Notes: generated from the sequence alone by a model not told the origin. DNA of 64,000 nt from Paenibacillus silviterrae (GCF_030167925.1 NZ_JASKUT010000002.1:434001-498000); one strand, 5' to 3'. Numbered from the stretch's first letter, positions 19,277 through 28,162 are shown. A program made the numbers and translations.

Positions 19277-20035
19277 ATGAAGGTTTCCGAACGATTCTGG
19301 GAAGCATCCGTCGAGGAGCTCAAGAAGGGCTATATCCAGGAACGCGATTATTACATGTGCCTGCTTTGCGGCAGAACCTTCGAGCAAGGAGTTATTTATC
19401 AGGTGGATGGGACGTTATACGAAGCGGAGAAGTATACCCGCGTTCATATTGATAAAGCACATCATTCTGTTTTCGACTACCTGATCTCGCTGGATAAGAA
19501 GCTAACCGGATTGACGGAGCACCAGAACAGCCTGCTGAAGCTGTTTTATCAAGGCAAGACGGACGCTGAGGTGCAGAAGGAGCTCAATATCGGGAGCAGC
19601 TCCACCATTCGCAATCATCGCTTCGTGCTGAAGGAGAAGGAGCGCCAATCCAAGGTATTTCTTGCCATGATGGAGCTGCTTAAGGAGAAGGACCAGCATG
19701 CGCCCGCCTTTGTACCGGTGCATAAGACAGCGAAGATGGTAGACGACCGCTATAATGTGACCGAGGAAGAGCGCAGGGCGATTCTGGCAAAGTATTTTAC
19801 CGAGGGGACGGACGGACCGATTACAACCTTCGAGATGCAAGAGAAGTCGAAGCTGATCATTCTAAGAGAAATTGCTTCTTCACGTTTCGATGCAGGACAG
19901 AGCTACAAGGAGAAAGAAGTGAACGAAATTTTGGAGAAGGTATACCACGATTATGTAACCTTGAGAAGGTACCTAATCGAGTACGGCTTCATGGACAGGG
20001 AGCCGGATGGAAGCAAGTATTGGCTTAAAGTATAA
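19277..20035 (+). CDS. DUF2087-domain transcriptional regulator
   Basis: A 252-residue protein. Residues ~20-60 contain a possible zinc site (CLLCGRTF ... HIDKAHH). Residues ~75-125 look like a LuxR-type helix-turn-helix (GLTEHQNSLLKLFYQGKTDA followed by EVQKELNIGSSSTIRNHRF). The C-terminal ~80 residues are a DUF2087 domain (RAILAKYF, FDAGQSYKEKEVNEILEKVY, DYVTLRRYLIEYGFMDRE). This arrangement is known in Firmicutes as a small cytoplasmic regulator, often beside a GIY-YIG protein as here. ATG at 19277 is preceded by AAGGAAG. It is followed after 18 bp by the GIY-YIG gene; probably one transcript. DNA target unknown. Confidence 0.85.
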   Translation: MKVSERFWEASVEELKKGYIQERDYYMCLLCGRTFEQGVIYQVDGTLYEAEKYTRVHIDKAHHSVFDYLISLDKKLTGLTEHQNSLLKLFYQGKTDAEVQKELNIGSSSTIRNHRFVLKEKERQSKVFLAMMELLKEKDQHAPAFVPVHKTAKMVDDRYNVTEEERRAILAKYFTEGTDGPITTFEMQEKSKLIILREIASSRFDAGQSYKEKEVNEILEKVYHDYVTLRRYLIEYGFMDREPDGSKYWLKV

Positions 20036-20053
20036 CGACAGAGGAGAAGAACC

Positions 20054-20401
20054 ATGGATAAGAATCGGAAGAAAGAGCTTGCCGCACAATTTATGGAGCA
20101 GAAAACGATAGGCGGTGTGTACCAAATCCGTAATACCGCGAACGGGAAGCTGTTTGTGGACAGCACACGGAACCTGAGGACGCTCAACGGAAAAATGGTC
20201 AGTCTGACCATGGGCACCCATATGAGCAAAAGCCTACAGCAGGATTGGAACACTTATGGAAAAGAGTCATTTGTTTTTGAAATATTGGAAGAAGTAGAAA
20301 TGAAGCAGGACGATTTCGGGAAGTCTGCGGATCGGCTGAAGAAGCTGGAGGAACAGTGGCTCGAACGTCTACAACCTTTTGGTGATAAAGGATATAATTA
20401 G
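20054..20401 (+). CDS. GIY-YIG domain protein
   Basis: A 115-residue protein consisting of a single GIY-YIG-like fold. The first strand is GVYQIRNTANGKLFVDSTRN, with GVY for GIY and FVD in place of YIG, followed by the arginine; the last helix/strand (YGKESFVFEILEEVE) carries the family glutamates. Because the YIG tyrosine is replaced, nuclease activity is doubtful, although this subfamily is common next to DUF2087 regulators. Start ATG has AGAGGAGAAG upstream. It could be a nucleic-acid-binding partner of the regulator; the function is unproven. Confidence 0.82.
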   Translation: MDKNRKKELAAQFMEQKTIGGVYQIRNTANGKLFVDSTRNLRTLNGKMVSLTMGTHMSKSLQQDWNTYGKESFVFEILEEVEMKQDDFGKSADRLKKLEEQWLERLQPFGDKGYN

Positions 20402-20456
20402 CATTGCGCGTTAAATTTAGTTGGTTTTTCCATTAAAGGAGTGTCGAAACAATCTC

Positions 20457-21683
20457 ATGATTTTAAAAAATCGCTATGTGCAATCGATTTTGTTGTCTCA
20501 TGTATTACTTCAGCTTGGAATATGGATCCGTAACTTTGCCATTTTGCTTTATGTCACGGACTTGACGAATAATGATCCGTATTATGTGTCTCTCATCTCG
20601 GTCGTTGAATTCGCGCCGATCTTCGTGTTCTCGATTATCGGCGGAACTTTCGCCGACCGCTGGAGGCCGAAACGAACAATGGTATGGTGTGACCTGTTGT
20701 CGGCGCTTTCGGTGTTTGTCGTGCTGGTCACGCTAGTTTATGGTTCCTGGTACGCCGTATTCTTCGCTACGTTTATCTCGGCGATCTTATCTCAGTTCTC
20801 CCAGCCTTCCGCAATGAAGCTGTTTAAACAGCACGTAGCGGAGGATAAGCTTCAAGGTGTGATGGCCATGTTTCAATCTATGATGGCGATCTTCATGGTC
20901 GTTGGACCGATGCTGGGTACGTTCGTCTATCAACGCTTCGGAATCGAGATTTCCATCGGTGTCATGGGGGCGATGTTCCTTGCATCCGCCTTGGTGCTTG
21001 CATTCCTGCCGCCGGATACGGTAACAGAAGACAATCAAGCCGATAGAAATTTCAGCCGCGAGCTTCGCGACGGTATTCGGTATGTATGGAATAATCCTAC
21101 GCTCAAAACATTGGCGGGCATGTTTGCCGCAGCCGGTTTGGCTGTAGGTCTGATTCAGCCGCTGATGATCTTCGTTACTACAGAGAATTTGGGCAAGAGC
21201 AAAGACTTCCTTCAGTGGCTGCTGATGGCGAACGGCGCAGCGATGCTGGTCGGCGGGGGCCTCGTGATGTCCGTAGCAAAGAAGGTTTCACCTGAGAAGC
21301 TGCTGGCGGCCGGATTGATCAGCAGTGTCATTACAACGATGATCATCGGTTGGTCTACAAGCGCGCCAGTCACGTTAGCGGCGCAGGCGATTGCCGGTTT
21401 GTTCTTCCCCTGCATTCACATCGGCATTAATACGTTGATGCTGAAGAATACCGAACAATCCTTTATAGGCAGGGTGAACGGGGTTATGAACCCGATGTTC
21501 ATGGGCTTCATGGTTATCGGAATGTCTCTAAGCGGCGTCTTTAAATCGAATATGTCCCTGTTCGCGGTTTCCTGTATTGCAGGGCTTTTGTTCGCGGCGG
21601 GCGCAATCATGTTAGGTCCACTGTTTAAGCAGGGCGCGAGCCACAAATCCTCCGCGGAAAAAGCGGACCCAAGCACGGTGTAA
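20457..21683 (+). CDS. MFS transporter (multidrug-exporter type)
   Basis: A 408-residue membrane protein with about 12 helices. The major-facilitator signature after helix 2 is GGTFADRWRPKRTM. It resembles the EntS/MdfA-like exporters that Bacillales genomes carry in many copies. ATG at 20457 is preferred to TTG at 20421, since AAAGGAG at 20435-20441 lies between them and can only serve the ATG, although with long spacing (15 nt). It lies 55 bp behind the GIY-YIG gene, so the DUF2087 regulator may control it. Substrate unknown; the C-terminus is a polar tail rich in Lys and Ser. Confidence 0.9.
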   Translation: MILKNRYVQSILLSHVLLQLGIWIRNFAILLYVTDLTNNDPYYVSLISVVEFAPIFVFSIIGGTFADRWRPKRTMVWCDLLSALSVFVVLVTLVYGSWYAVFFATFISAILSQFSQPSAMKLFKQHVAEDKLQGVMAMFQSMMAIFMVVGPMLGTFVYQRFGIEISIGVMGAMFLASALVLAFLPPDTVTEDNQADRNFSRELRDGIRYVWNNPTLKTLAGMFAAAGLAVGLIQPLMIFVTTENLGKSKDFLQWLLMANGAAMLVGGGLVMSVAKKVSPEKLLAAGLISSVITTMIIGWSTSAPVTLAAQAIAGLFFPCIHIGINTLMLKNTEQSFIGRVNGVMNPMFMGFMVIGMSLSGVFKSNMSLFAVSCIAGLLFAAGAIMLGPLFKQGASHKSSAEKADPSTV

Positions 21684-21695
21684 CCAAGAGAAGAG

Positions 21696-21737
21696 AGGCT
21701 GATTTGTTAGCGATATGCTAACAAATCAGCCTTTTGT
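21696..21737. terminator. Bidirectional terminator between MFS and binding-protein genes
   Basis: A perfect 16-bp stem (21696-21711 with 21717-21732, core GGCTGATTTGTTAGC) and 5-nt loop, followed by TTTGTTTA on the plus strand. It separates two convergent genes and is the strongest hairpin in the window. Confidence 0.9.
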
Positions 21738-21745
21738 TTAAGGAT

Positions 21746-23263
21746 TTATTTTTTATTTACAGCCTGGTAGGAAGCGGTGTATTCATCCATAATCTTTTGC
21801 CCGCCTTCCGTCTTCCACTTCTCGACTTCTTTCCTAAAGCCTGCTTCATCGATGCCGCCAAGAATAAATTTGTAAGTAGCGTCTTTGATGATTTCCTGCA
21901 AACGCAAGCCCTTCTCCGTATAGGTTTTGGAATCGAGCGGAGGCGTCGGGTCATGAATCAGGAAGCTGTTGTTGTCCTTCACTTGCTGCTCCGCCTTGGC
22001 TCGAACCGGCAGGGTATAGGTAGGCTCCAGCATTTTGATGGTGCTCTCGCCGCCGATCATCAGTGCTTGATATGCCTTGACATCGCGCTCCCACAGCTTC
22101 ACATCGGAGGTAACTTCTGCTTTGCCGTCCTTCAGTGTGTAATGCTTGCCCTCCATGCCATAGAAAATCAAGTTGGTGTTTTCCGGCGCCATCAGCTTAT
22201 CGAAATAAGTCAGAATGGACTTGAGCTCCGCTTCGGTCTTCACAGCGGATTTAGGGAAAATGACCGCAGATATAAAGCCTGGAAGGGCCCATACCCCAGG
22301 TCCTTTAGGACCTTCGATCCGATTGAGCACATCCAATTCGAATTTCATGCCGGTACCGGACAGCTTCTGCTGCAGCGTTGTGACATCCTGCAGAGAGCCT
22401 ACATAAATACCAGCTTTGCCGGTGTTGAACAGGTTTTGCTGATCATTTTTACTAGTAGCCGGGAAATCCTTGTTAATCAGACCTTCCTTATGCAGCTTTT
22501 GGAACCATTTCAAGGTTTCCATGTAAGCCGGATCCTCGAATTCAGGAATAATTTTCCCGTCCTTGACAGCCCAGTTATTCGGTGTTCCAAAGTAGGAGGA
22601 AATGGTTTTGAAAGCGCCGTAGATGAGATCGTTACGATCCGTGAATCCGATGGTGTCATTCTTGCCGTTCTTGTCCGGATCCTTCTCGGTAAACGCTTTC
22701 GCCATGTTGTATAAATCATCGATCGTTTTTGGAGCCGGAATTCCAAGCGCATCGGCCCAATCCTTACGATAAATAATTCCTTGCTTAGACAGCGGACGCT
22801 CTTGGTACAAAGCATAGATTTTTCCATCGACCGATGTATTATTCAATACCTTCGGATCAAGATTCTTCAGATTCGGATAATCCTTAAGGTACGGTCCGAT
22901 TTCCCAAAATTGGTTGCTCCGGAACGCTTCTCGGAACAGCAGCAGGGATGTTTGATTCCGCATAAATACGGCTTGCGGGAGTCCGCCTGTGGCGAAGGCT
23001 GCGTTCAGCTTTTCATCGTAGCTGCCGTCCGGAACCCATTGAATGGTTAAGTTCGTATTGGTTCTCTCTTCGAGCAGCTTCTCGATTTCTTGATTCGGCA
23101 CCTCCGGCGTGTGCAGGTTGGCCATGATGGTGATGGGTGTCGGGCCTTTGGGAGCCTCGGTAGTTCCCTGGTTGCTTTGACTGCCGGTGTTACTGTTGGC
23201 ACAACCAACCAGTAATGAAAACGCTACCGAGGTTGCCAATAAAGATGTAAGCGATTTACTCAT
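21746..23263 (-). CDS. Extracellular solute-binding lipoprotein, type 1
   Basis: A 505-residue lipoprotein. The signal peptide MSKSLTSLLATSVAFS ends in lipobox LLVGC (lipidated Cys at 21). The mature protein has the features of LplA-like oligosaccharide binders, including FTEKDPDKNGKNDTIGFTDR and GIIYRKDWADALG. ATG is preceded by TTGGGGGAG. No permease lies beside it: it is divergent from a YesM kinase 210 bp away. This arrangement suits a binding protein that presents ligand to the kinase's sensing domain or that serves permeases encoded elsewhere. Not a close copy of the lipoprotein at 9.7 kb. Confidence 0.92.
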   Translation of the reverse strand: MSKSLTSLLATSVAFSLLVGCANSNTGSQSNQGTTEAPKGPTPITIMANLHTPEVPNQEIEKLLEERTNTNLTIQWVPDGSYDEKLNAAFATGGLPQAVFMRNQTSLLLFREAFRSNQFWEIGPYLKDYPNLKNLDPKVLNNTSVDGKIYALYQERPLSKQGIIYRKDWADALGIPAPKTIDDLYNMAKAFTEKDPDKNGKNDTIGFTDRNDLIYGAFKTISSYFGTPNNWAVKDGKIIPEFEDPAYMETLKWFQKLHKEGLINKDFPATSKNDQQNLFNTGKAGIYVGSLQDVTTLQQKLSGTGMKFELDVLNRIEGPKGPGVWALPGFISAVIFPKSAVKTEAELKSILTYFDKLMAPENTNLIFYGMEGKHYTLKDGKAEVTSDVKLWERDVKAYQALMIGGESTIKMLEPTYTLPVRAKAEQQVKDNNSFLIHDPTPPLDSKTYTEKGLRLQEIIKDATYKFILGGIDEAGFRKEVEKWKTEGGQKIMDEYTASYQAVNKK

Positions 23264-23473
23264 AGATTACTCCCCCAAGATGTGTGATGAAATGGTCAGC
23301 GGCATCATCATACCGTCGAGGCGAGCAGTACGTACATAATCATTGGATTTGATGTTCATAAAAGTCAGGCGCCACGCGGGTTTGTCTGCCGTTCTTGTAT
23401 TAAGCGGTAACATTTTATCAACCAACCACCGATACAATAACTAGGTATTATACAAACACAGGGTGAGGCTTCT

Positions 23474-25198
23474 ATGAATCTTTTTACAAAAATGCTGCTG
23501 CTGATCGCAATGCTGATGCTTCCGGTGATCATACTGTATTTTTATTCCAATCAAACCGGCAGCCGCGTAGTCGAGGAGCAGATCAATATCAGCAATCGGA
23601 ACCGATTGGCTCACTTCGTCAATGAAATTGAGGACACCTTGGAGCAAGCGTCGAAGTATTCAAATTTGATTTCGAGGGATCCGGATTTCACGCTGCTGGC
23701 TGAAAATGCAGTTCCGGCATCCCGTTATGAATATGCAGCGCTGATTGATCGGGTAGAGAAGAAGCTGGGGCTGATCAGTCTCTCCACGGAGGGCTTGAGC
23801 CGGGTCAATCTTTATTTCCCTGCGGCGAAGCTGGCCTTCTCTTCACTGTCTCCGATTACTTATGACGAGAGGTATTTAAGGTCAGGTGTGATCAATACAC
23901 AATGGGCGCTTCGCCGTACCAGCGTAAACGGCTCGATCCAGCGGTCGTTCACTCGACATTTTGTCGAGCCTTTGGCCGGTTCGGAGGATGTGCGTAACGC
24001 TTCCGTCATTGTAGAGGTTGATTTGATGGAAGATAATATTGTCAGCATGCTGGATTCATTCAAGTTCAAAGGCAATAATGATCCGTTCCTGTACAAGGCG
24101 CCTGGAGACTTTGTATTCAATTCAACCTCTGATCAAACGATAGCAAGGCAGATTGCAGAGAGTTATGAGAACGCTGCCAGTGGAAACCCGGGAAGCCATA
24201 AGCGCATGGTTGTGGATAACAAGCAATATTTGGTTTACCATATTACCTCGCCTATGTTGAATTGGACGTTGGTCGATTATGTGCCGCTGGAGGATATTCT
24301 GGCGCCCGTTACACGCAGCCAGCACCTGTTCTACGCCGCCGTCAGTCTGCTTGTGCTTGCGGGGGTCGCCGCGGCGCTGCTGCTCTACTACAATGTGCAG
24401 GTCCCGATTCGGCTGCTGACCGAGAGTGTATCGAAGCTGAAGCAGGGAGAGTTTTCCGTCCGCATTCACGAAAGGCCGAAAAAGGAATTTTACCGTCTCA
24501 TTCAGCAATTTAATGAAATGGCCTCGCAAATTCAGCATCTGGTGGAGAAGGTATACGCGGAGGAGATTCGCTCGAGAGAAGCTTTGATGAAGCAGCTGCA
24601 GTCGCAAATCAATCCACATTTTCTATACAACAGTCTGGCCTATCTTATCAGTATGGCGCGTATGAAGCGGACCGAGCCGGTCATTTCCATGGCTTACCGT
24701 TTGGCCGATTACTATAAATACACGACACGCAATGTTGAGATGGTGACTACCGTTAAAGAAGAGCTGAGCTTCGTTCAATCCTATGTGGCGATTATGAATG
24801 ATCAGCTGGATAAAATCCGCTTCGATGTATCCATCCCGGAAGCGCTGGAATCCGCGATGATTCCGCGTTTGACAATTCAGCCGGTAGTGGAGAACTCCAT
24901 TGTGCACGGGCTGGAGGCGAAGCTGGGTGAGGGCGGGATTCGCATTACCGGCTTCATCGAACCGGACCGGAATACCCTTATTATAGAGGATGACGGTGTA
25001 GGAATGACGGGGGAGGAGCTATTAGATCTGAATCGAAGGGTGGCCGGTCAGAAAGCGGAGGGAGAAAGCTTCGGTCTCTGGAATGTACATCAGCGGCTGC
25101 GATATCAGTTTGGTGACGGATCGGGTGTTACGGTAGAGCACACTGATACCGGCGGGGTAAGGGTGCTGCTGAGATGGAATCGAACCGAGGTCAATTGA
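23474..25198 (+). CDS. YesM-type sensor histidine kinase
   Basis: A 574-residue membrane kinase. Transmembrane helix 1 is about residues 5-25 (MLLLIAMLMLPVIILYFY) and helix 2 about 278-302 (LFYAAVSLLVLAGVAAALLL), enclosing an extracytoplasmic cache-like sensor. A HAMP domain and a His_kinase region follow: the phospho-accepting H382 lies in QINPHFLYNSLAYL. The HATPase part has VVENSIVHGL (N-box) and EDDGVGM, SFGLWNVHQRL boxes. ATG has AGGGTGAGG at short spacing. The gene 45 bp downstream is not a normal YesN regulator but a receiver::kinase fusion. The kinase probably senses a sugar, perhaps via the divergent binding lipoprotein. Confidence 0.95.
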   Translation: MNLFTKMLLLIAMLMLPVIILYFYSNQTGSRVVEEQINISNRNRLAHFVNEIEDTLEQASKYSNLISRDPDFTLLAENAVPASRYEYAALIDRVEKKLGLISLSTEGLSRVNLYFPAAKLAFSSLSPITYDERYLRSGVINTQWALRRTSVNGSIQRSFTRHFVEPLAGSEDVRNASVIVEVDLMEDNIVSMLDSFKFKGNNDPFLYKAPGDFVFNSTSDQTIARQIAESYENAASGNPGSHKRMVVDNKQYLVYHITSPMLNWTLVDYVPLEDILAPVTRSQHLFYAAVSLLVLAGVAAALLLYYNVQVPIRLLTESVSKLKQGEFSVRIHERPKKEFYRLIQQFNEMASQIQHLVEKVYAEEIRSREALMKQLQSQINPHFLYNSLAYLISMARMKRTEPVISMAYRLADYYKYTTRNVEMVTTVKEELSFVQSYVAIMNDQLDKIRFDVSIPEALESAMIPRLTIQPVVENSIVHGLEAKLGEGGIRITGFIEPDRNTLIIEDDGVGMTGEELLDLNRRVAGQKAEGESFGLWNVHQRLRYQFGDGSGVTVEHTDTGGVRVLLRWNRTEVN

Positions 25199-25243
25199 CC
25201 GGTCATAACCAAAACTTAATCAGGGGGGATAATTATATATACG

Positions 25244-26287
25244 TTGTTGCTGGTAGATGACCATAAGCACCTTGTCGAGAGCATGGCGACGACGATTTCG
25301 TGGACGGAACACGGCATTGGAACCGTATTAAAGGCGTACTCCGCACAGGAGGCGCTGGTAACGATGGAGCAGCATCCGGTAGATATCGTGGTAACCGATA
25401 TTCGTATGCCGGCGATGTCCGGCCTGGAATTAATCGAGCGGATAAGAAGCAAACATCCTATGGTAGATTGTATTCTGCTGACGGGCTTTGCCGATTTCCA
25501 ATATGCCCGTAGAGCATTGGAACTGCACGCGGTCGGTTATCTTCTAAAGCCGGTGAGAGACGAAGAATTGATTCCTATGGTTCGAGAGCTCGTCGAACAA
25601 AGGAAACGTAAACGGGAGGAACAACGGCGCATGATGGAGCTTCAAGCGGATGTGCTGGAGGCAAGAGCCGAGGCGAGAACGATACTGGAAACGGAGCGGA
25701 AGAGAATGGCTCATGACCTGCATGATATCGTGGGACATACGCTGACAACGACATTACTGCAGATGGAAGCGGCCAAGCTGCTGATTCTCAAGAATGAGTT
25801 GGCAGGGCTGCAGCGTCTGGAGCATTCGCAAAGAATGGTGCGGGAGAGCTTAGAGAGCATGCGGGAGGCTGTGCGGATGATGCGGGAACCTGATGGAGCG
25901 GGGGACTTGGAAAAAGAGCTGAGGCAGCTGCTTGGAGATGTGGTCCAAGCGGCCGATCTTCAGGTGGATTACGAGCTGGATTTGCCTGAGCCGATTAGCG
26001 ATCCCCTGATTCGAAAAGCGCTGTATCATGCGTTACAGGAGGGGATTACCAATGGGCTGCGTCATGGGGCGGCCACGGAATTTCGTTTCCGCTTAGTGAC
26101 GGCAGGCGGAGAGCTCGTCTTCTTGCTGTGGAATAACGGCATACCTTACAATGGCACTGCTGTTGGGTTCGGCCTGCAGGGGATGGAGGAGCGGGTTCGT
26201 CAAGCAGGCGGCATCATGAATATTGCGGCTAGTGTAGAACCGAAGGGAACGATACTTACGATTCAAATTAGCCTGGGAACGGGGTGA
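25244..26287 (+). CDS. Receiver domain fused to HisKA_3 (LiaS/DesK-like) histidine kinase
   Basis: A ~347-residue hybrid with no DNA-binding domain. Residues 1-115 are a YesN-like receiver (LLVDDH acidic pair, phospho-acceptor D52 in VVTDIRMPAMSG, K102 in LLKPV). A charged coiled-coil linker (~115-150) leads to a HisKA_3 motif ERKRMAHDLHDIVGHTL with H160 as predicted phospho-site, then a HATPase (QEGITNGLRHG N-box, NNGIPYNG, GFGLQGMEERV). A normal YesN partner would end in an AraC domain; here a second kinase takes its place. The start is unclear: TTG 25244 gives poor spacing (15 nt) from AGGGGGG, whereas ATA 25235 would give 6 nt and the family-like beginning (M)YTLLLVDDH. It ends overlapping the region before the next lipoprotein gene. 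Confidence 0.88.
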   Translation: MLLVDDHKHLVESMATTISWTEHGIGTVLKAYSAQEALVTMEQHPVDIVVTDIRMPAMSGLELIERIRSKHPMVDCILLTGFADFQYARRALELHAVGYLLKPVRDEELIPMVRELVEQRKRKREEQRRMMELQADVLEARAEARTILETERKRMAHDLHDIVGHTLTTTLLQMEAAKLLILKNELAGLQRLEHSQRMVRESLESMREAVRMMREPDGAGDLEKELRQLLGDVVQAADLQVDYELDLPEPISDPLIRKALYHALQEGITNGLRHGAATEFRFRLVTAGGELVFLLWNNGIPYNGTAVGFGLQGMEERVRQAGGIMNIAASVEPKGTILTIQISLGTG

Positions 26288-26295
26288 AGCATCCG

Positions 26296-27975
26296 ATGCT
26301 CATCAAGCTTGTGAAACTTCTACTCATCCTATCCCTAGCCGCTGTGTCTGCGGTGGCTTGTCAGGAGGCGCCTGTGAACCCGGAGCCGGTCACGTCACCT
26401 CCTCCGCAAGCCGTTGAACGCATTAAGAAAGCCCCCAGGTTCGATCCGCCTGTTGTGATCTCAACGGCCAAAGCGCTGAAGGATTACGATAAACTGAAGG
26501 CGGGCGACACTCCGGAGAATAACCCGATAACCCGGTGGGCCAAGGAACGGCTTGGAATTGTGCAGACGAATAAGTGGCTTTTGACGGGTCAGAACGAAGC
26601 GCTGAGTACCAAGATCAAGCTTGCGCTTTCGGGAGGAGAGGAGCTGCCCGATGTGCTGTTTCTTACCCAGCATGAGATTCCGGAGCTCTTGGAGGGGCTC
26701 GTGGATTCGGGGCGCTTCATAAGGATGGAAGAGGCCTTCGAGGCTTATGCGCCCGATAGGGTGAAAGAGGCTTATGCGAAAAACCCGGATGTTTGGAAGA
26801 CCGTATCCCTTCGGGGCCAAGCCTGGGGTCTGCCGCAAATTTCCGACGGCAAGGTGGGCGATCCGATTCTATGGATCCGTAAGGATTGGCTGGCCCGGCT
26901 GGGGCTGCCGGAGCCGACGACGCTAGAAGAGCTGGAAGCGGTCCTTGAGGGGTTCGCCCACCGGGATCCGGACGGCAATGGCCTGCAGGATACCTTTGGG
27001 CTGGCGATTGCCGGGAAGAACACGCTGAACGGCTGGATGGGGGATGCGAGCTTCGTTTTCGGAGCGTATGCGGATCAACCTTACCAGTGGAACCGGGGCA
27101 AGGACGGTACCCTTTCTTACGGCTCGGTGCAGCCGGAGCTGAAACCGGCATTGATGAAGCTGCGGAATTGGTATGCGAAAGGCTATCTCCACCCGGATTT
27201 CGGCACGCACGACGAGCAGAAAGCGGTCGAGCTTATCACGTCCGGTCAAGCCGGGGTGATCTCCGGCCCCGGGTGGATGGGAGGCTGGCCGCTTGGTGAG
27301 ATGCGGAAGGAGCCGGACGAGACTGTGATGAAGCCGCTCCCGTACCCGACAGGGCCTGACGGCCGGATCGGCCGCATCGGCTCCCGGCTGTCGTACGGTG
27401 CATATTTTTTCCGCAAGGGCTTCGAGCAAATGGATGCTGTTTTCGCGTATTGGGATGAAGTGTACGGTACCTTCATAGAAGACCCCGATTCGGATTTCGC
27501 TATCGGCTTTGGCGAAGGCTACGATTATATGCGTAAGGACGGGGACATCCAGTATGACTTTCCAGGTGTAACCAGCACGCTGACGAATTATTTGCTGTTT
27601 GGACCCGGAAGCACGCCTCCGAACATCATGCTCGGAGAAAGCATCGAGAATCGCGTGTACCGCGGGCAGGTGCAGTCGCCCTATGAGAAGAGGCTCGCGG
27701 CTACTTCCTCCCGGCTCTACCTCGAGGGGAGAATTATCGGAGACAAACAGCTTGCATACTCTCAGAAGAACGAATTTGTCGGTCCTTATACGTCGACGAT
27801 GAAGCGAAAGTGGCCGCTATTGGAAACGATGGAGAAGGAAGCTTTCTTGAAGATCGTCTACGGAGAGGCACCAATCCATGCCTTGGATGAGTTCATTCAG
27901 ATGTGGTATCGCAGCGGCGGAGAGGCGATCACGAACGAGGTGAACCAGTGGGACCGTGATAATCAACCACGCTGA
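26296..27975 (+). CDS. Extracellular solute-binding lipoprotein, type 1
   Basis: A 559-residue lipoprotein. The signal sequence LIKLVKLLLILSLAAVS ends at VAC (lipobox AVAC, atypical at position -3). A proline-rich linker follows (EPVTSPPPQ). The mature part is LplA-like: GLPQISDGKVGDPILWIRKD, then FAHRDPDGNGLQDTFGLAIA. ATG at 26296 is chosen over GTG at 26284, as GGGGTGA at 26280-26286 gives 9-nt spacing. It begins 8 bp after the receiver::kinase gene, so the YesM kinase, the hybrid and this lipoprotein form one operon. It may be the ligand-binding co-sensor of the relay rather than, or besides, a transporter component. No permease is adjacent. Confidence 0.92.
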   Translation: MLIKLVKLLLILSLAAVSAVACQEAPVNPEPVTSPPPQAVERIKKAPRFDPPVVISTAKALKDYDKLKAGDTPENNPITRWAKERLGIVQTNKWLLTGQNEALSTKIKLALSGGEELPDVLFLTQHEIPELLEGLVDSGRFIRMEEAFEAYAPDRVKEAYAKNPDVWKTVSLRGQAWGLPQISDGKVGDPILWIRKDWLARLGLPEPTTLEELEAVLEGFAHRDPDGNGLQDTFGLAIAGKNTLNGWMGDASFVFGAYADQPYQWNRGKDGTLSYGSVQPELKPALMKLRNWYAKGYLHPDFGTHDEQKAVELITSGQAGVISGPGWMGGWPLGEMRKEPDETVMKPLPYPTGPDGRIGRIGSRLSYGAYFFRKGFEQMDAVFAYWDEVYGTFIEDPDSDFAIGFGEGYDYMRKDGDIQYDFPGVTSTLTNYLLFGPGSTPPNIMLGESIENRVYRGQVQSPYEKRLAATSSRLYLEGRIIGDKQLAYSQKNEFVGPYTSTMKRKWPLLETMEKEAFLKIVYGEAPIHALDEFIQMWYRSGGEAITNEVNQWDRDNQPR

Positions 27976-28122
27976 AGCAACTAGCCGGATATGGTGGGGA
28001 GCAGCTTGATATGCCAATGTTCTGGGTTAGTGAATTATTGAACCTGTGAAGCTTATTCGCCGCACGGAAATCCAATTCATTGCCCAGGAAATCAATTATT
28101 CCACCAGGTAGGGTGGTCTTAG

Positions 28123-28155
28123 AGCCGAAGGCCTGGGTGCCTTCGGCTTTTGTTT
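28123..28155 (+). terminator. Rho-independent terminator
   Basis: AGCCGAAGGC (28123-28132) and GCCTTCGGCT (28139-28148) form a 10-bp stem with a 6-nt loop, followed by TTTGTTTT. It lies about 150 bp beyond the last lipoprotein gene of the kinase operon and is the first good stop signal for it. Confidence 0.85.
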
Positions 28156-28162
28156 TAAGGCA

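Noticed and set aside
21734..22714. 326-residue open frame on the plus strand
   Set aside because: Lies opposite the lipoprotein gene 21746-23263, which has a signal peptide, lipobox and family motifs.
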